Positions 15,841-24,499 are shown, counted from the first letter of the stretch. The stretch: DNA of 64,000 nucleotides from Micromonospora cabrerizensis (GCF_022230955.1 NZ_JAKKFI010000103.1:1-64000), one strand, 5' to 3'. Made by a program: numbers and translations. Notes: generated by a model from the letters alone, not told the origin.

Positions 15841-17114
15841 CGCCCAGCGTCCGGCTGGGTCGCCGCGCCCTGCTGCGGGCCGCCGCCGCGAGTGCCACGG
15901 CCCTGGCCGCCGGCTGCTCGGGCGGGACCCGGTCGGTGCAGGTCGCGGTGGTCTGGAGCACCAGCGAGCTGGACCGGTTCCGCGACGTCGTCGCCCACTA
16001 TCCCGGCGATGTGCAGGTGGTCAGCGCCGGCAACGACATCGACGCGTTCCTGCGGGCCCGACACCTCGCCGGCACCAGCCCGGACGTGGCCATCCTGCCG
16101 CGCCCCGGCCTGGTCACCGAGTACGCGCAGCGCGGTTGGCTGAGCCCGGTGCGCCCCTCCAGCGAGTACGCGGTGCCCGACGGGCTGGGCGAGTTGCTGA
16201 CCGCCGAGGGCCGGCGCTACGGCGTCTGGGTGAAGGCGGCACACAAGTCGCTCGTCTGGCACCTGCCGTCGATGCTGTCCGAGCAGCCGGCCAACTGGGA
16301 CGAGCTGGTCGCGCTCACCCGCCGGCTCGGCGCTGCCGCCCGGCGCGACGGCGGCCCGGCACCCCTGGCCGTCGGCGCGGCGGACGGGTGGGTGCTGACC
16401 GACTGGTTCGAGAACGTGCTGGCCGACGTGGCGCCCGAGGGCTACAACATCCTCGCCCGCCCGAAGGCCGACTGGCGGGCACAGCCGGTACGCGACGCGC
16501 TGGGCCGGCTCGCCGAGCTGTGGAGCGTCGACGGCGCGTTCCTCGGTGGTGGGCGTCGGGCCCTGCTCACCCAGTACGAGGAGTCGGTGATCCAGGTGGT
16601 GCACACCCGGCGTGCGGTGATGCTCTTCGGGGCCGACTTCACCGCCGACGTCGTCGGCCCGTTCCAGCGTGGCCCGGAGGCACCGACCACGTTCCCGTTC
16701 CCGGGCGCCCGGCCGGGCGGCGGCCCGCTGATCGTCGGCGGCGACGCCGCGGTGGCGTTCACCGGCGCCCGGGGTGGGGTCGAGCTGGTCGAGTGGCTCA
16801 CCAGGGCCGACTCGTTCCGGCCGTGGCTGCGCGCCGGCGGCTACCTCTCGCCCAACACCAACGTCCCGATCAGCAGCTACACCGACCAGGTCGGCCAGCA
16901 GCTCGCCCGGGAGATGCAGGCGCCCGGCACGCTGCGTTTCGACCTCTCCGACCAGCTGCCCGGCGCGTTCACCGGCTCGGACGGGGTCGGCATCTGGCGG
17001 ATCATGCAGGGCTTCTTCGCCGACGTCACCGACGGCGTCGGCGCCGGCGAGGCGATCCGGCGCGCCACCGGTGAGCTCGCCTCGGCGGCGCGCAGCGCGG
17101 GTGGCGGCCGATGA
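15837..17114 (+). CDS. solute-binding lipoprotein of sugar-type ABC system
   Basis: A 425-residue extracellular solute-binding protein. The N terminus has twin arginines (LGRRALLRAA) and a lipobox LAAGC with Cys at about residue 26, so it is lipidated outside the membrane, possibly after Tat export. The body resembles family-1 sugar-binding proteins: SAGNDIDAFLRAR, PDVAILPRPGLVTEYAQRGWL, NWDELVALTRRL and AVMLFGADFT are in the usual order, with a terminal GIWRIMQGFFADVTDG. It starts by ATGA overlap with the pseudo-ATPase gene and overlaps the permease gene by ATGA, so the operon is tightly coupled. The ligand is unknown. Confidence 0.8.
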   Translation: MTPSVRLGRRALLRAAAASATALAAGCSGGTRSVQVAVVWSTSELDRFRDVVAHYPGDVQVVSAGNDIDAFLRARHLAGTSPDVAILPRPGLVTEYAQRGWLSPVRPSSEYAVPDGLGELLTAEGRRYGVWVKAAHKSLVWHLPSMLSEQPANWDELVALTRRLGAAARRDGGPAPLAVGAADGWVLTDWFENVLADVAPEGYNILARPKADWRAQPVRDALGRLAELWSVDGAFLGGGRRALLTQYEESVIQVVHTRRAVMLFGADFTADVVGPFQRGPEAPTTFPFPGARPGGGPLIVGGDAAVAFTGARGGVELVEWLTRADSFRPWLRAGGYLSPNTNVPISSYTDQVGQQLAREMQAPGTLRFDLSDQLPGAFTGSDGVGIWRIMQGFFADVTDGVGAGEAIRRATGELASAARSAGGGR

Positions 17115-18877
17115 GCCAGGTGCGTGTCCTCGGCGAGCTGGCGGTGCTCGACGACGTCGGGCCGCCCCGGCGCGGCCGGGCATATCCGGCGGCGGGGGCG
17201 ACCTCCGCGCTGTTGCTGCCGGCCGCGGTGCTGCTCGGTGGGCTCGTGCTGTGGCCGGTGCTGCGGACCATCCACGCCAGCGTCACCACCGACGGCCGCT
17301 GGGTCGGTGCGGAACACTTCCAGACCGCGCTGGCCGCCCCGGGCACCGGCGCGGTGGTCGGCCGGACCTTCCTCTGGGCGCTGCTGGTGCCGGCGGTGGT
17401 GACGGCCCTGGGCTATCTGCTCGCCGCCGCCTCCCGCCGCTCCCAGGAGGGCGGGCTGGTCCGGTTGATCCTCCTGGTGCCGGTGGCGCTGCCGCTGGTC
17501 GTCACCGGGGTCACCTTCCGGCTGATGTACGACCCGGACCCGACCCGGGGGCTGGCCACCCTGCTCGCGGCCCGACTGACCGGCCGCCCGTACGACGACG
17601 CGCCGCAGCTGCTCGGGCCGGGGCTGGTCACCGTGGCGTTGATGTCGGCGTTCGTCTGGGCCTGGGTGGGGTTGGCCGTGCTGGTCTTCCGGTCCGCGCT
17701 GGACGCGGTGCCGTCGAGTCTCGCCGACGCGGTGCGCGCCTACGGCGGGGGGCGACGACACGTCCTGTGGGACGCGCAGTGGCGGCCACTGCTGCTGCGC
17801 ACGACCGCGGTGGTCTTCGCGTTGGTGGCGGTCGGCACGAGCCGCACGTTCGACCTGATCCTCGTGATGACCCCCGGCTCGGTCCGCGACGAGGCCTCCG
17901 TGCTCGCGCTGCGCATCTGGCAGACCTCGGGCGGCACCACCACCGGCGACGGCGCCGCGCTCGGCGTCGTGTGGTTGGTGGCGGTCGTCGGCGGGATCAT
18001 GGTGGCCGCGCTCTTCGTCCGACAGGCCTGGCCCCCACCGCCCGCAGAGAAGGCACCGGAGCCCAGTCCCGTCGCCCCGCCCCGGCGGGTGTTCCGGCTG
18101 CTCGCGGCGGGCGCGGCGGTCGCCTGGTTGGTGCCGCTGGGAGTGCTGGTCGCCACGTCGGCACACGGCCGGGTGGACGCCGCCGCGCGCGGCTGGTGGT
18201 CGGCGCCGCCGAACGCCGAGTCCTACCGCACCGTGGTCACCGGCACGGAGCTGTGGCACACGCTGGGCTTCACGCTGCTCCTGGCCACCGCGGTGACCGC
18301 CACGGTGCTGGTGGTCGCGCTGCTGGCCGCGTACCCGTTGGCCTGGTTGACCGGGCCGGCCGCGCAGGCCACCGGGCTGGTGCTGCTGGCGGCCAGCGTC
18401 GTGCCGATCCAGGTCATCGCCGGGCCGGTCAACGAGGTGCTGGGCCTGGTGCTCTCCTCCGGCACGGCTCAGGGCCTGGCCCTGGTGCACATCGCGCTGG
18501 GTGTGCCGTTCGCGGTGCTGGTGCTGCGCAACGCGTTCGCCGACCTGCCGGTCGAGCAGGTGCGCGACGCCCGGCTGGGCGGGCGGCGGTGGTGGCACAC
18601 CCTGCGCCGGTTGGCGCGGCACAACCTGTCGGCGGTGGTGGCGGTCTCCGTGCTGGAGTTCGTCCAGGTCTGGAACGACCTGGTGGTGGGTCGGCTGTTC
18701 AGCGGGCCGGGGGCGTCGCCGCTCGGCCCGTTCCTGGCCGAGCAGACCCGCAGCTTCGTGAGCAACAGCGGCGCGCTGGCCGCCAGTTCGGTGCTCGCCT
18801 CGGTGCTCCCGGTGGTGCTCATTGTGCTGTCGCGGCGACACCTGGTCGCCGGGCTCGTCTCCGGAGGTGTCCGCTGA
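17111..18877 (+). CDS. fused two-domain (MalF-MalG type) ABC permease
   Basis: A 588-residue membrane protein in which two binding-protein-dependent permease domains are joined in one chain. Domain 1 (about residues 30-310) has six or so helices and an EAA-like loop, LADAVRAYGGGRRHVLWD. A Pro-rich cytoplasmic linker (WPPPPAEKAPEPSPVAPPRR) follows. Domain 2 (about 330-588) has an EAA-like loop, VEQVRDARLGGRRWWHT. These loops normally dock an ATPase, but the encoded partner in this operon is the degenerate one. The N-terminal 25 residues (VRVLGELAVLDD) are soluble and unexplained. It is joined by ATGA to the SBP gene and by CTGA to the next gene. Confidence 0.85.
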   Translation: MSQVRVLGELAVLDDVGPPRRGRAYPAAGATSALLLPAAVLLGGLVLWPVLRTIHASVTTDGRWVGAEHFQTALAAPGTGAVVGRTFLWALLVPAVVTALGYLLAAASRRSQEGGLVRLILLVPVALPLVVTGVTFRLMYDPDPTRGLATLLAARLTGRPYDDAPQLLGPGLVTVALMSAFVWAWVGLAVLVFRSALDAVPSSLADAVRAYGGGRRHVLWDAQWRPLLLRTTAVVFALVAVGTSRTFDLILVMTPGSVRDEASVLALRIWQTSGGTTTGDGAALGVVWLVAVVGGIMVAALFVRQAWPPPPAEKAPEPSPVAPPRRVFRLLAAGAAVAWLVPLGVLVATSAHGRVDAAARGWWSAPPNAESYRTVVTGTELWHTLGFTLLLATAVTATVLVVALLAAYPLAWLTGPAAQATGLVLLAASVVPIQVIAGPVNEVLGLVLSSGTAQGLALVHIALGVPFAVLVLRNAFADLPVEQVRDARLGGRRWWHTLRRLARHNLSAVVAVSVLEFVQVWNDLVVGRLFSGPGASPLGPFLAEQTRSFVSNSGALAASSVLASVLPVVLIVLSRRHLVAGLVSGGVR

Positions 18878-21258
18878 CCAGGCCGGGCGGTGGCCGCCGC
18901 AGCCCGCGCTGGCCGGCGTTGATCGCGATCGGCGGCGTGGTCAGCGGCGTCCTCGCCAACCTGGTCAGCAACCTCGCCAGCGACCTGCTCTCCGAGCTGG
19001 CGGCCAGCGTGCTCGGGCCGACGAGCATCGCCCTCGCCGCCGGGGGCATCGTCGGCTTCGTGGTCTACGAGGTGCGCCGCCGCCGGGCCGACCGGGAGGT
19101 CGACCCCGAACCGACGGATGTGCTCACCGCGCCGGCCACCGGCGCGCCCACCCTGCCCTACACGGCCGAGTTCACCGGCCGCGAGGACCATGTCGAGGCG
19201 GTGCTCGGGCTGCTCGCCAGCGAGCACGCGGTGGCCGTCCTGGGCCGACGCGCGGTGGGCACCTCCGCGTGCGCGGTGCAGGCCGCGAACCTGTGCCGGG
19301 AGGACTTCCCCGACGGGCAGTACTACCTCGACCTGCGGCGGCGCGGTCGCGCTCACTCGGCCCGGCAGGTGCTCACCGCACTGGCCCGGATCCTGGGCAC
19401 CGCCCCGCCGGTCTCCGGCCGGCCGGACGCGCTCGCCGCCGCCGCCGACGCGCTGCGCGGCCAGCTCGACGGCCGCAGGATCCTGCTGGTGCTGGACAAC
19501 GTCGACCGGCCCGACCAGGTCTGGCCACTGCTGCCACCCACCGCGCGCACCTGCCGGCTGCTGCTGGCCGGCGGCCCGGCGCTGGTGGGGCTCAAGGGTG
19601 TGGTCGCGCACTGGATCGCCGAGCCGGGCACCTCCGAGGCGGTCGAGCTGTTCGCCACCGCCGGTGGGGCCGCCCCCGCCGCCCGGGTTCGCCGTGCCGA
19701 CCCCCGCACCGACCCGGAGGTCCGCGAGATCGTCGACCTGTGCGGCCGGCAGCCACGCACCGTCCGTGCGCTCGGTTACCGCACCGCACAACACGGCTGG
19801 CGGCACTCCGACGTGCTGGACGCGCTGCGCCGCGCCGTGCAGACGCCGCCACACCAGCGGCTGACCGTCTCGCCGGCCGCACGCCTGATCACCGAGCGGG
19901 ACACCGCGTACCGGGCGTTGACCCGCGGGGCCCGCCGGTTGTACAGGGTGATGTCGCTGATCCCCGCCCCGGTGGACCGGCCGACCATCGCCGCGCTGGC
20001 CGGGCGGCACCCCGAGCGGGTGACCGCGCTGCTCGACCAGTTGGCCGCCGCGGCGTTCGTGGTCGGCGCGCCCGGCGACCGGTACGAGATCCGCCCGCTG
20101 CTGGCCGCCAGCGCCCGGCTGCACCTGCGGGACGCGGACCCGGCCCGGGCCCGGGTCGCCGCGCAGGCCCGACTGACGCGGCACCTGGCCCGCCGAGCCG
20201 AACGACACGCGGCCAACCTGGCGGTGCTCGGCACCCCACCGGACCGGGAGTGGTCGCTGCCACTGGACGACGACCCGTACGGCTGGTTCGACCTGCACCA
20301 GGAGCTGCTGCTGGCGGTGGTGCGGGTGCCGGCCGGCGCGGCCGAGACACTGCCCCGCCGGGTGCGCCGCTGGTGGTTCCGGCTGGCCGTGGCGCTGTGC
20401 GGCTGGCTGGCGTACGCCGAGCGGCTCGACGAGTGGGAGCAGGTCTGTCGCACCGTGCTGGCCACCCCCACGGCCGACGACCGACCGGAGATCGCCGGGT
20501 GGGCGCACAACGAGCTGGGTGTGCTGCGCCGTCGCCGGCACGACCCGCACGGTGCGGCGGCCGCGCTCACCCTCGCGGTCAACGAACGCGGTCGCCGGGG
20601 CACCGCCCAGGCCCGGATGAACCTGGGCCTGGCGCTCTTCGACCTGGGGCAGCTCGACGACGCGGTGGAGCACCTGGAGATGTCGCGTCGGCACCGCTCG
20701 GGGGCCGACCGCGCCGGGCACGCCCTCACCGACCTGGGCCTGGGCGCGGCGCAGCTCGCCCGGGGTGAGTTGGACATCGCGCACCACCACCTGGTGCGGG
20801 CGGCGAACGCGTTCCGGTCGGTGGGTGACGCTCGCGGGTACGCGGCGGCGCTGACCAACCTGGTGCTGGTGCACGCGGCGCTCGGCGAGCACCTGGACGC
20901 CGCGCAGGCGTGGCGGGCCGCACTGCGCGAGTACGAGTCGGTCAACGACCCGACCAGCCGGGCGACGGCGCTGCTCAACGCCGGGGCGACGCTGCTGAGC
21001 AGCACCCCGGGGCAGGCGCACACGGCGTACGAGATGCTGGCCGAGAGCCGGCGGCTGCGCGAGGAGGCGCGGCCCACGGCGGGGCTGGCGCGCACCCTGC
21101 TCTACCTGGGCGACGCTGCCGCCGCGCTGGGCGACCAGGCCGACGCGCGGCGGCACTGGGCGGACGCGGCGGCGGTCGCCGAGGAGGTCGCCGACGATCA
21201 GGGGCTGGCCGCCGCCGACGCCCGACTCGAGGCCGACGCCACGGATCGCGTGACGTAG
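18874..21258 (+). CDS. membrane-anchored degenerate STAND/NB-ARC protein with TPR repeats
   Basis: A 794-residue protein. Residues 14-65 carry two hydrophobic segments and end in a basic stop (VRRRRAD). FTGRE at 100-104 opens an AfsR-like NB-ARC module, but the P-loop reads GRRAVGTSA with the lysine replaced by Thr130, while Walker B LLVLDNV is kept and the TSR and GLPL motifs are lost. A winged-helix-like region follows, then TPR repeats from about residue 540 (WAHNELGVLRRR, ARMNLGLALFDLGQLDDAVEHL, AALTNLVLVHAALG). No ATG, GTG or TTG fits: CTG 18874 lies six bases after GGAGG and overlaps the permease stop as CTGA, so I call CTG as start. TTG 18919 is the alternative. Confidence 0.7.
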   Translation: MTRPGGGRRSPRWPALIAIGGVVSGVLANLVSNLASDLLSELAASVLGPTSIALAAGGIVGFVVYEVRRRRADREVDPEPTDVLTAPATGAPTLPYTAEFTGREDHVEAVLGLLASEHAVAVLGRRAVGTSACAVQAANLCREDFPDGQYYLDLRRRGRAHSARQVLTALARILGTAPPVSGRPDALAAAADALRGQLDGRRILLVLDNVDRPDQVWPLLPPTARTCRLLLAGGPALVGLKGVVAHWIAEPGTSEAVELFATAGGAAPAARVRRADPRTDPEVREIVDLCGRQPRTVRALGYRTAQHGWRHSDVLDALRRAVQTPPHQRLTVSPAARLITERDTAYRALTRGARRLYRVMSLIPAPVDRPTIAALAGRHPERVTALLDQLAAAAFVVGAPGDRYEIRPLLAASARLHLRDADPARARVAAQARLTRHLARRAERHAANLAVLGTPPDREWSLPLDDDPYGWFDLHQELLLAVVRVPAGAAETLPRRVRRWWFRLAVALCGWLAYAERLDEWEQVCRTVLATPTADDRPEIAGWAHNELGVLRRRRHDPHGAAAALTLAVNERGRRGTAQARMNLGLALFDLGQLDDAVEHLEMSRRHRSGADRAGHALTDLGLGAAQLARGELDIAHHHLVRAANAFRSVGDARGYAAALTNLVLVHAALGEHLDAAQAWRAALREYESVNDPTSRATALLNAGATLLSSTPGQAHTAYEMLAESRRLREEARPTAGLARTLLYLGDAAAALGDQADARRHWADAAAVAEEVADDQGLAAADARLEADATDRVT

Positions 21259-21298
21259 GTCGCTCGGGTTGGTCGGTGGCACGGCTCTGGGAGACTCT

Positions 21299-21922
21299 GT
21301 GATCGTGGACGCGCTCTCGGTACGGGGACTCAGTCGCAACTTCGGCAACCTGGTCGTGCTCGACGAGGTGAGCTTCACGCTCGCGCCGGGGCGGATCGCG
21401 GTGGTGCTGGGCCCCAACGGCAGCGGCAAGACCACCCTGCTGCGCTGTGTCGTCGGCGCGGACCGACCGGACGCGGGCGAGGTGCTGGTGCAGGGCCGCC
21501 GGGCCGACGAGACCGACCCGCAGGTGCGGGCGCTGGTGGCGGCAGCCCTGGACGACATCGACTTCTTTCCCGACCTGTCCGTGGTCGAGCACCTGGAGCT
21601 GGTGGCGTACGCCCACGGGGGTGACGCCGAGCCGGTCGAGGAGGTCCTCGCCGAGCTGGGTCTGGAGCCGGCCCGCGACCAGCTGCCGGTGACCCTGTCC
21701 AGCGGGCAGCGCCGCCGGTTGGCGTTGGCCTCGTGTTTCGTCCGGCCGCGCCGGGTGCTGATCCTGGACGAGCCCGAGCAGCGGTTGGACGTCCGTGGGC
21801 GGCAGTGGCTCGCCGAGCGGCTGCTGCGGGAACGCGAAGCCGGGACGGCCGTGCTGCTGGCCTCGCACGACCCGGAGTTGATCGACGCGGTGGTCGACGA
21901 GCGCATCGAGATCGGCCGGTGA
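21299..21922 (+). CDS. ABC transporter ATP-binding protein (intact)
   Basis: A 207-residue ABC ATPase with all motifs: Walker A GPNGSGKTT at about residues 38-46, a signature LSSGQRRR, Walker B VLILDEP and an H-loop ASHDPE. The Q-loop glutamine position is not obvious (VAAALDDIDFFP), which is common in small exporter ATPases. GTG 21299 follows gggag by six bases, 40 bases after the TPR gene, and its stop overlaps the next start as GTGA. It therefore pairs with the following membrane protein as an exporter-type ABC transporter. It may also be transcribed with the upstream degenerate system. Confidence 0.88.
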   Translation: MIVDALSVRGLSRNFGNLVVLDEVSFTLAPGRIAVVLGPNGSGKTTLLRCVVGADRPDAGEVLVQGRRADETDPQVRALVAAALDDIDFFPDLSVVEHLELVAYAHGGDAEPVEEVLAELGLEPARDQLPVTLSSGQRRRLALASCFVRPRRVLILDEPEQRLDVRGRQWLAERLLREREAGTAVLLASHDPELIDAVVDERIEIGR

Positions 21923-23340
21923 CCGCCCCGCCGGCCACGATCGCCGACGCGCCGGCCGGGGTGCCCACCGCCCGGCAGCTGCGGACACACCTGCGCAAGG
22001 CGCGCAGCCGGCACCACGACCACTCCCTCGGCGACGTGCTGGGTGACGCGTACGTGATGGTCCTGTTCGTGGGCATGTACGGCTGGTTCGCGATCAGCGC
22101 GAGCCGCGACCTGCTGGACTCTCCCACGGTGGGGCGGGCCGAGCCGGGGGTGCGGTGGTGGTTGGCGGTCGCCGCGCTGCTGGCCGGCGCCGGGCTGGCC
22201 TGGCGTGGTCTGCGCGCGCTCGGGCCGCTGCTGGTCACCCCGGCCACGCAGAGCTGGGCGACCAGCGCACCGGTGGACCGGCGGGCCTGGCTGGCACCGC
22301 GCTTCGTCCTGCTGCTGCTGGGGGCCGCGGCCGGCACCGCGGCGCTCGGGGCGGCCGTGGCGGCGCTCGGCGGTGTCACCGACCTGGCCGCGCTGGGCTG
22401 GGCCGCCGGGGCCGGCGCGGGGTGGGGCGCGGCCGCGCTGGCGCTCAGCGTCGTCGCACAGAGCAGCCGGGCGGGCCGGCGGTGGCCGACCCTGGCCGGT
22501 GCGGTGCCGATGGGGGCGGCAGCCGCCATCACCGCCCTGGTGGTGCTCGTCGGTCGCCTCGGCGACGGGCTGCCCCGGCCGGCGGCGACGCCGAGGGTCG
22601 CGTTGTTCGCCGCCGCGCTGCCCCTCGTGGGCTTGGGCACGATCCTCGCGGTCCGCGCGTTGCCCCGGGTCGACCGGGCCACGCTGACCACCGGCGCCCA
22701 GTTCGCCAATGCCGCCTCCACGGCCATGATCCTGCTGGACCCGAGTCTGCTCGCCGGCCTGGTGGAGAGCCGGCGCTGGCGCCGGATCGGCCGGGTTCGC
22801 AGCAGCCGGTTCCTGCCCGGCCCCGCCTGGTGGGCGCTGCTCCAGGCCGACGTACGCCGGTTGCGCCGGCACCCGAGCGCCGTGCTGATCTGGGCCGCCC
22901 TGATCGGAGTGCAGTACGCTGCCGCGCTCGCCCTGCCCGGGCTGGCCGGGGCCACGCAGGTGGTGTTCGCCTACCTCGCCGCCGACCGGCTGACGGGTGG
23001 CCTGCGGTCGATCAGCCGCTCACCCGGGCTGCGCCGCGCGCTCGGGGGCAGCGACGCCCTGCTGCGGGGGATCCACGTGGTGGTGCCGGCGATCGGCGCG
23101 GGCCTGTGGTGGTTGCTGACCCTTCCGACGGTCGACCCCGGGCCGGCGTGGCTCGCACCGACGCTGGCGGTCGGGGTGGTGCTCGCCGCGTTCCGGGCCG
23201 GCACCCGCCCGCCGATCAACTACGGCGGCGCGACGGTCAACACCCCGTTCGGGATGATCCCGGTCGACCTGATGCGTCAGGGGTCTCGCGGGCCTGCGCT
23301 GCTCGCCGTGCTGGTCCTCGTCCAACTGTTCCTGGGCTGA
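21919..23340 (+). CDS. ABC transporter-associated multi-span membrane protein (DUF6297-like)
   Basis: A 473-residue integral membrane protein with about ten to twelve hydrophobic segments (VMVLFVGMYGWFAIS, WWLAVAALLAGAGLAW, FVLLLLGAAAGTAAL and others) and basic loops such as ARSRHHDH and ESRRWRRIGRVRSSRF. The size, partner gene and Arg-rich centre suggest the actinobacterial DUF6297 family; I am only moderately sure of that name. GTG 21919 overlaps the ATPase stop as GTGA. It is likely the membrane half of a two-gene ABC-2-like exporter. The substrate is unknown. The stop codon begins the 21-bp tandem repeat. Confidence 0.7.
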   Translation: MTAPPATIADAPAGVPTARQLRTHLRKARSRHHDHSLGDVLGDAYVMVLFVGMYGWFAISASRDLLDSPTVGRAEPGVRWWLAVAALLAGAGLAWRGLRALGPLLVTPATQSWATSAPVDRRAWLAPRFVLLLLGAAAGTAALGAAVAALGGVTDLAALGWAAGAGAGWGAAALALSVVAQSSRAGRRWPTLAGAVPMGAAAAITALVVLVGRLGDGLPRPAATPRVALFAAALPLVGLGTILAVRALPRVDRATLTTGAQFANAASTAMILLDPSLLAGLVESRRWRRIGRVRSSRFLPGPAWWALLQADVRRLRRHPSAVLIWAALIGVQYAAALALPGLAGATQVVFAYLAADRLTGGLRSISRSPGLRRALGGSDALLRGIHVVVPAIGAGLWWLLTLPTVDPGPAWLAPTLAVGVVLAAFRAGTRPPINYGGATVNTPFGMIPVDLMRQGSRGPALLAVLVLVQLFLG

Positions 23341-23442
23341 GGCGGGGCGGGCCCACGCTGAGGCGGGGCGGGCCCACGCTGAGGCGGGGCGGGCCCACGC
23401 TGAGGCGGGGCGGGCCCACGCTGAGGCGGGGCGGGCCCGGAG
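23338..23442. repeat. 21-bp tandem repeat made of a terminator arm
   Basis: tgaggcggggcgggcccacg recurs at 23338, 23359, 23380 and 23401, with a fifth copy at 23422 that forms the 5' arm of the terminator hairpin. The four upstream copies are identical to one another and begin at the stop codon of the membrane-protein gene. Each can pair with the 3' arm at 23444-23457. Confidence 0.95.
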
Positions 23443-23457
23443 TGGGCCCGCCCCGCC
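23425..23457. terminator. bidirectional hairpin terminator
   Basis: ggcggggcgggccc pairs perfectly over 14 bp with 23444-23457 across the loop ggagt. It separates the convergent genes ending at 23340 and 23468. Confidence 0.85.
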
Positions 23458-23467
23458 CTCGGGCCGG

Positions 23468-24499
23468 TCAGCCGTCCAACCGGCGGACCATGTTCATGAT
23501 GGTCTCCACCTGCGCGCCGCCCTTGATCGGGAAGTTGGTCGCGCCCAGGTAGCCCCACCAGTCCCAGCAGCCGTTCGGGTTGCTGAGGCTGGTGCTCGCC
23601 TGCGGGTAGAGGACGATCAGGTTGTTGGTGTCGGCGTACTGGTTGAGGTTGGCCCGGTCGACGAAGGCCGTGCCCACCGCGCCGGAGGCCTGGACGCAGC
23701 CGTGCAGGGCGACCAGCAACCGGCACGACTGGCCGGCCGCGCAGGCCGACGGCACGTAGGCGTAGCCGTTGGCGTCCATGCTCAACCCGTTGGCCCAGCC
23801 GTTGACCGCGAAGGTGTTCTGCGCGAAGCGGATGAGCGTGCCGCCGAGCGCGCCGGTGTTCGGTGCGCTCACCCCGCCGAGCAGTTTGCGCAGCAGGGCG
23901 TTCTGCGGGTCGGTGCCGCAGTCGTTGAGGTAGGGCGACGCGGTCGCCGTGCACCCGAGCGTGCCGTACGGGGTGACCCAGGAGTGACCGGCTGCGGAGC
24001 CGCTGTCGTATTGCACGCTGGCCCCGAAGTGCTGGTAGTACCGGACCAGGTCGTCGGTGACGGACTTCTTGACGGTGGTGTCGTTGCCGCCGTGGAACAC
24101 GTACACCGGATCGCCGGACAGGTTGCCGACCGGGTCGACCCAGCCGTACGACGCCCACGTCCGGGTGTACGCCTGGAGGGCGGCCAGATTCGTCGGGTAC
24201 GCGTTGTTGCCGCAACCGTTGAGCGCCTGCGCGACGGTGTTCTGGGAGCAGTAGTACGGGCCGGCGGCGAACACGGCCGCGCCGCGGATGCGCGACGAGT
24301 AGGCGACGTGCAGTTGGGTGGCCATGTAGCCACCGGAGGAGACACCGGCGACGTAGACGCCGGAGACGTTGTAGGTGCCCAGTGACCCGGCGACCGGGGG
24401 CCTGGTCGACGGGGTCGCGGCCTGGGCGGGCGCCGCGGTGGTCAGGGCCAGCAGGAGGACGGCGAGAAGGGTGGTGGCGGCTTTCAGCGGTGTGGACAT
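23468..24499 (-). CDS. extracellular PHA depolymerase-like esterase (type 2)
   Basis: A 343-residue secreted serine hydrolase. The signal peptide spans about residues 1-28 (LKAATTLLAVLLLALTTAAPAQA). The lipase box GVSSGG sits early, near residue 55, as in type-2 extracellular short-chain-length polyhydroxyalkanoate depolymerases. Then come FHGGNDTTV with the triad aspartate, AAGHSW with the histidine, and paired cysteines (YYCSQ, LNGCGN, LGCTA, NDCGT). The C-terminal half (LLVALHGCVQ, NGCWDWWG) matches the second part of this family. There is no separate substrate-binding domain. ATG 24499 follows gaggag. Probable role: ester hydrolysis of polyester or feruloyl-type substrates outside the cell. 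Confidence 0.82.
   Translation of the reverse strand: MSTPLKAATTLLAVLLLALTTAAPAQAATPSTRPPVAGSLGTYNVSGVYVAGVSSGGYMATQLHVAYSSRIRGAAVFAAGPYYCSQNTVAQALNGCGNNAYPTNLAALQAYTRTWASYGWVDPVGNLSGDPVYVFHGGNDTTVKKSVTDDLVRYYQHFGASVQYDSGSAAGHSWVTPYGTLGCTATASPYLNDCGTDPQNALLRKLLGGVSAPNTGALGGTLIRFAQNTFAVNGWANGLSMDANGYAYVPSACAAGQSCRLLVALHGCVQASGAVGTAFVDRANLNQYADTNNLIVLYPQASTSLSNPNGCWDWWGYLGATNFPIKGGAQVETIMNMVRRLDG

Noticed and set aside
16774-21258. A single 1494-residue open frame on the + strand
   Set aside because: Its first 700 codons run out of frame through the SBP and permease genes and have shadow composition (Arg/Gly/Ala-rich). Only the part from 18874 is a real gene.
18469-22872. A 1467-residue open frame on the - strand
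   Set aside because: It lies antisense to clear permease, TPR and ABC genes and consists of Gln/Arg/Gly/His-rich shadow sequence typical of very GC-rich DNA.
23237-23419. Small - strand frame made of repeated GPPRLSV units
   Set aside because: It is only the translation of the 21-bp terminator-arm repeat and part of an antisense gene end.
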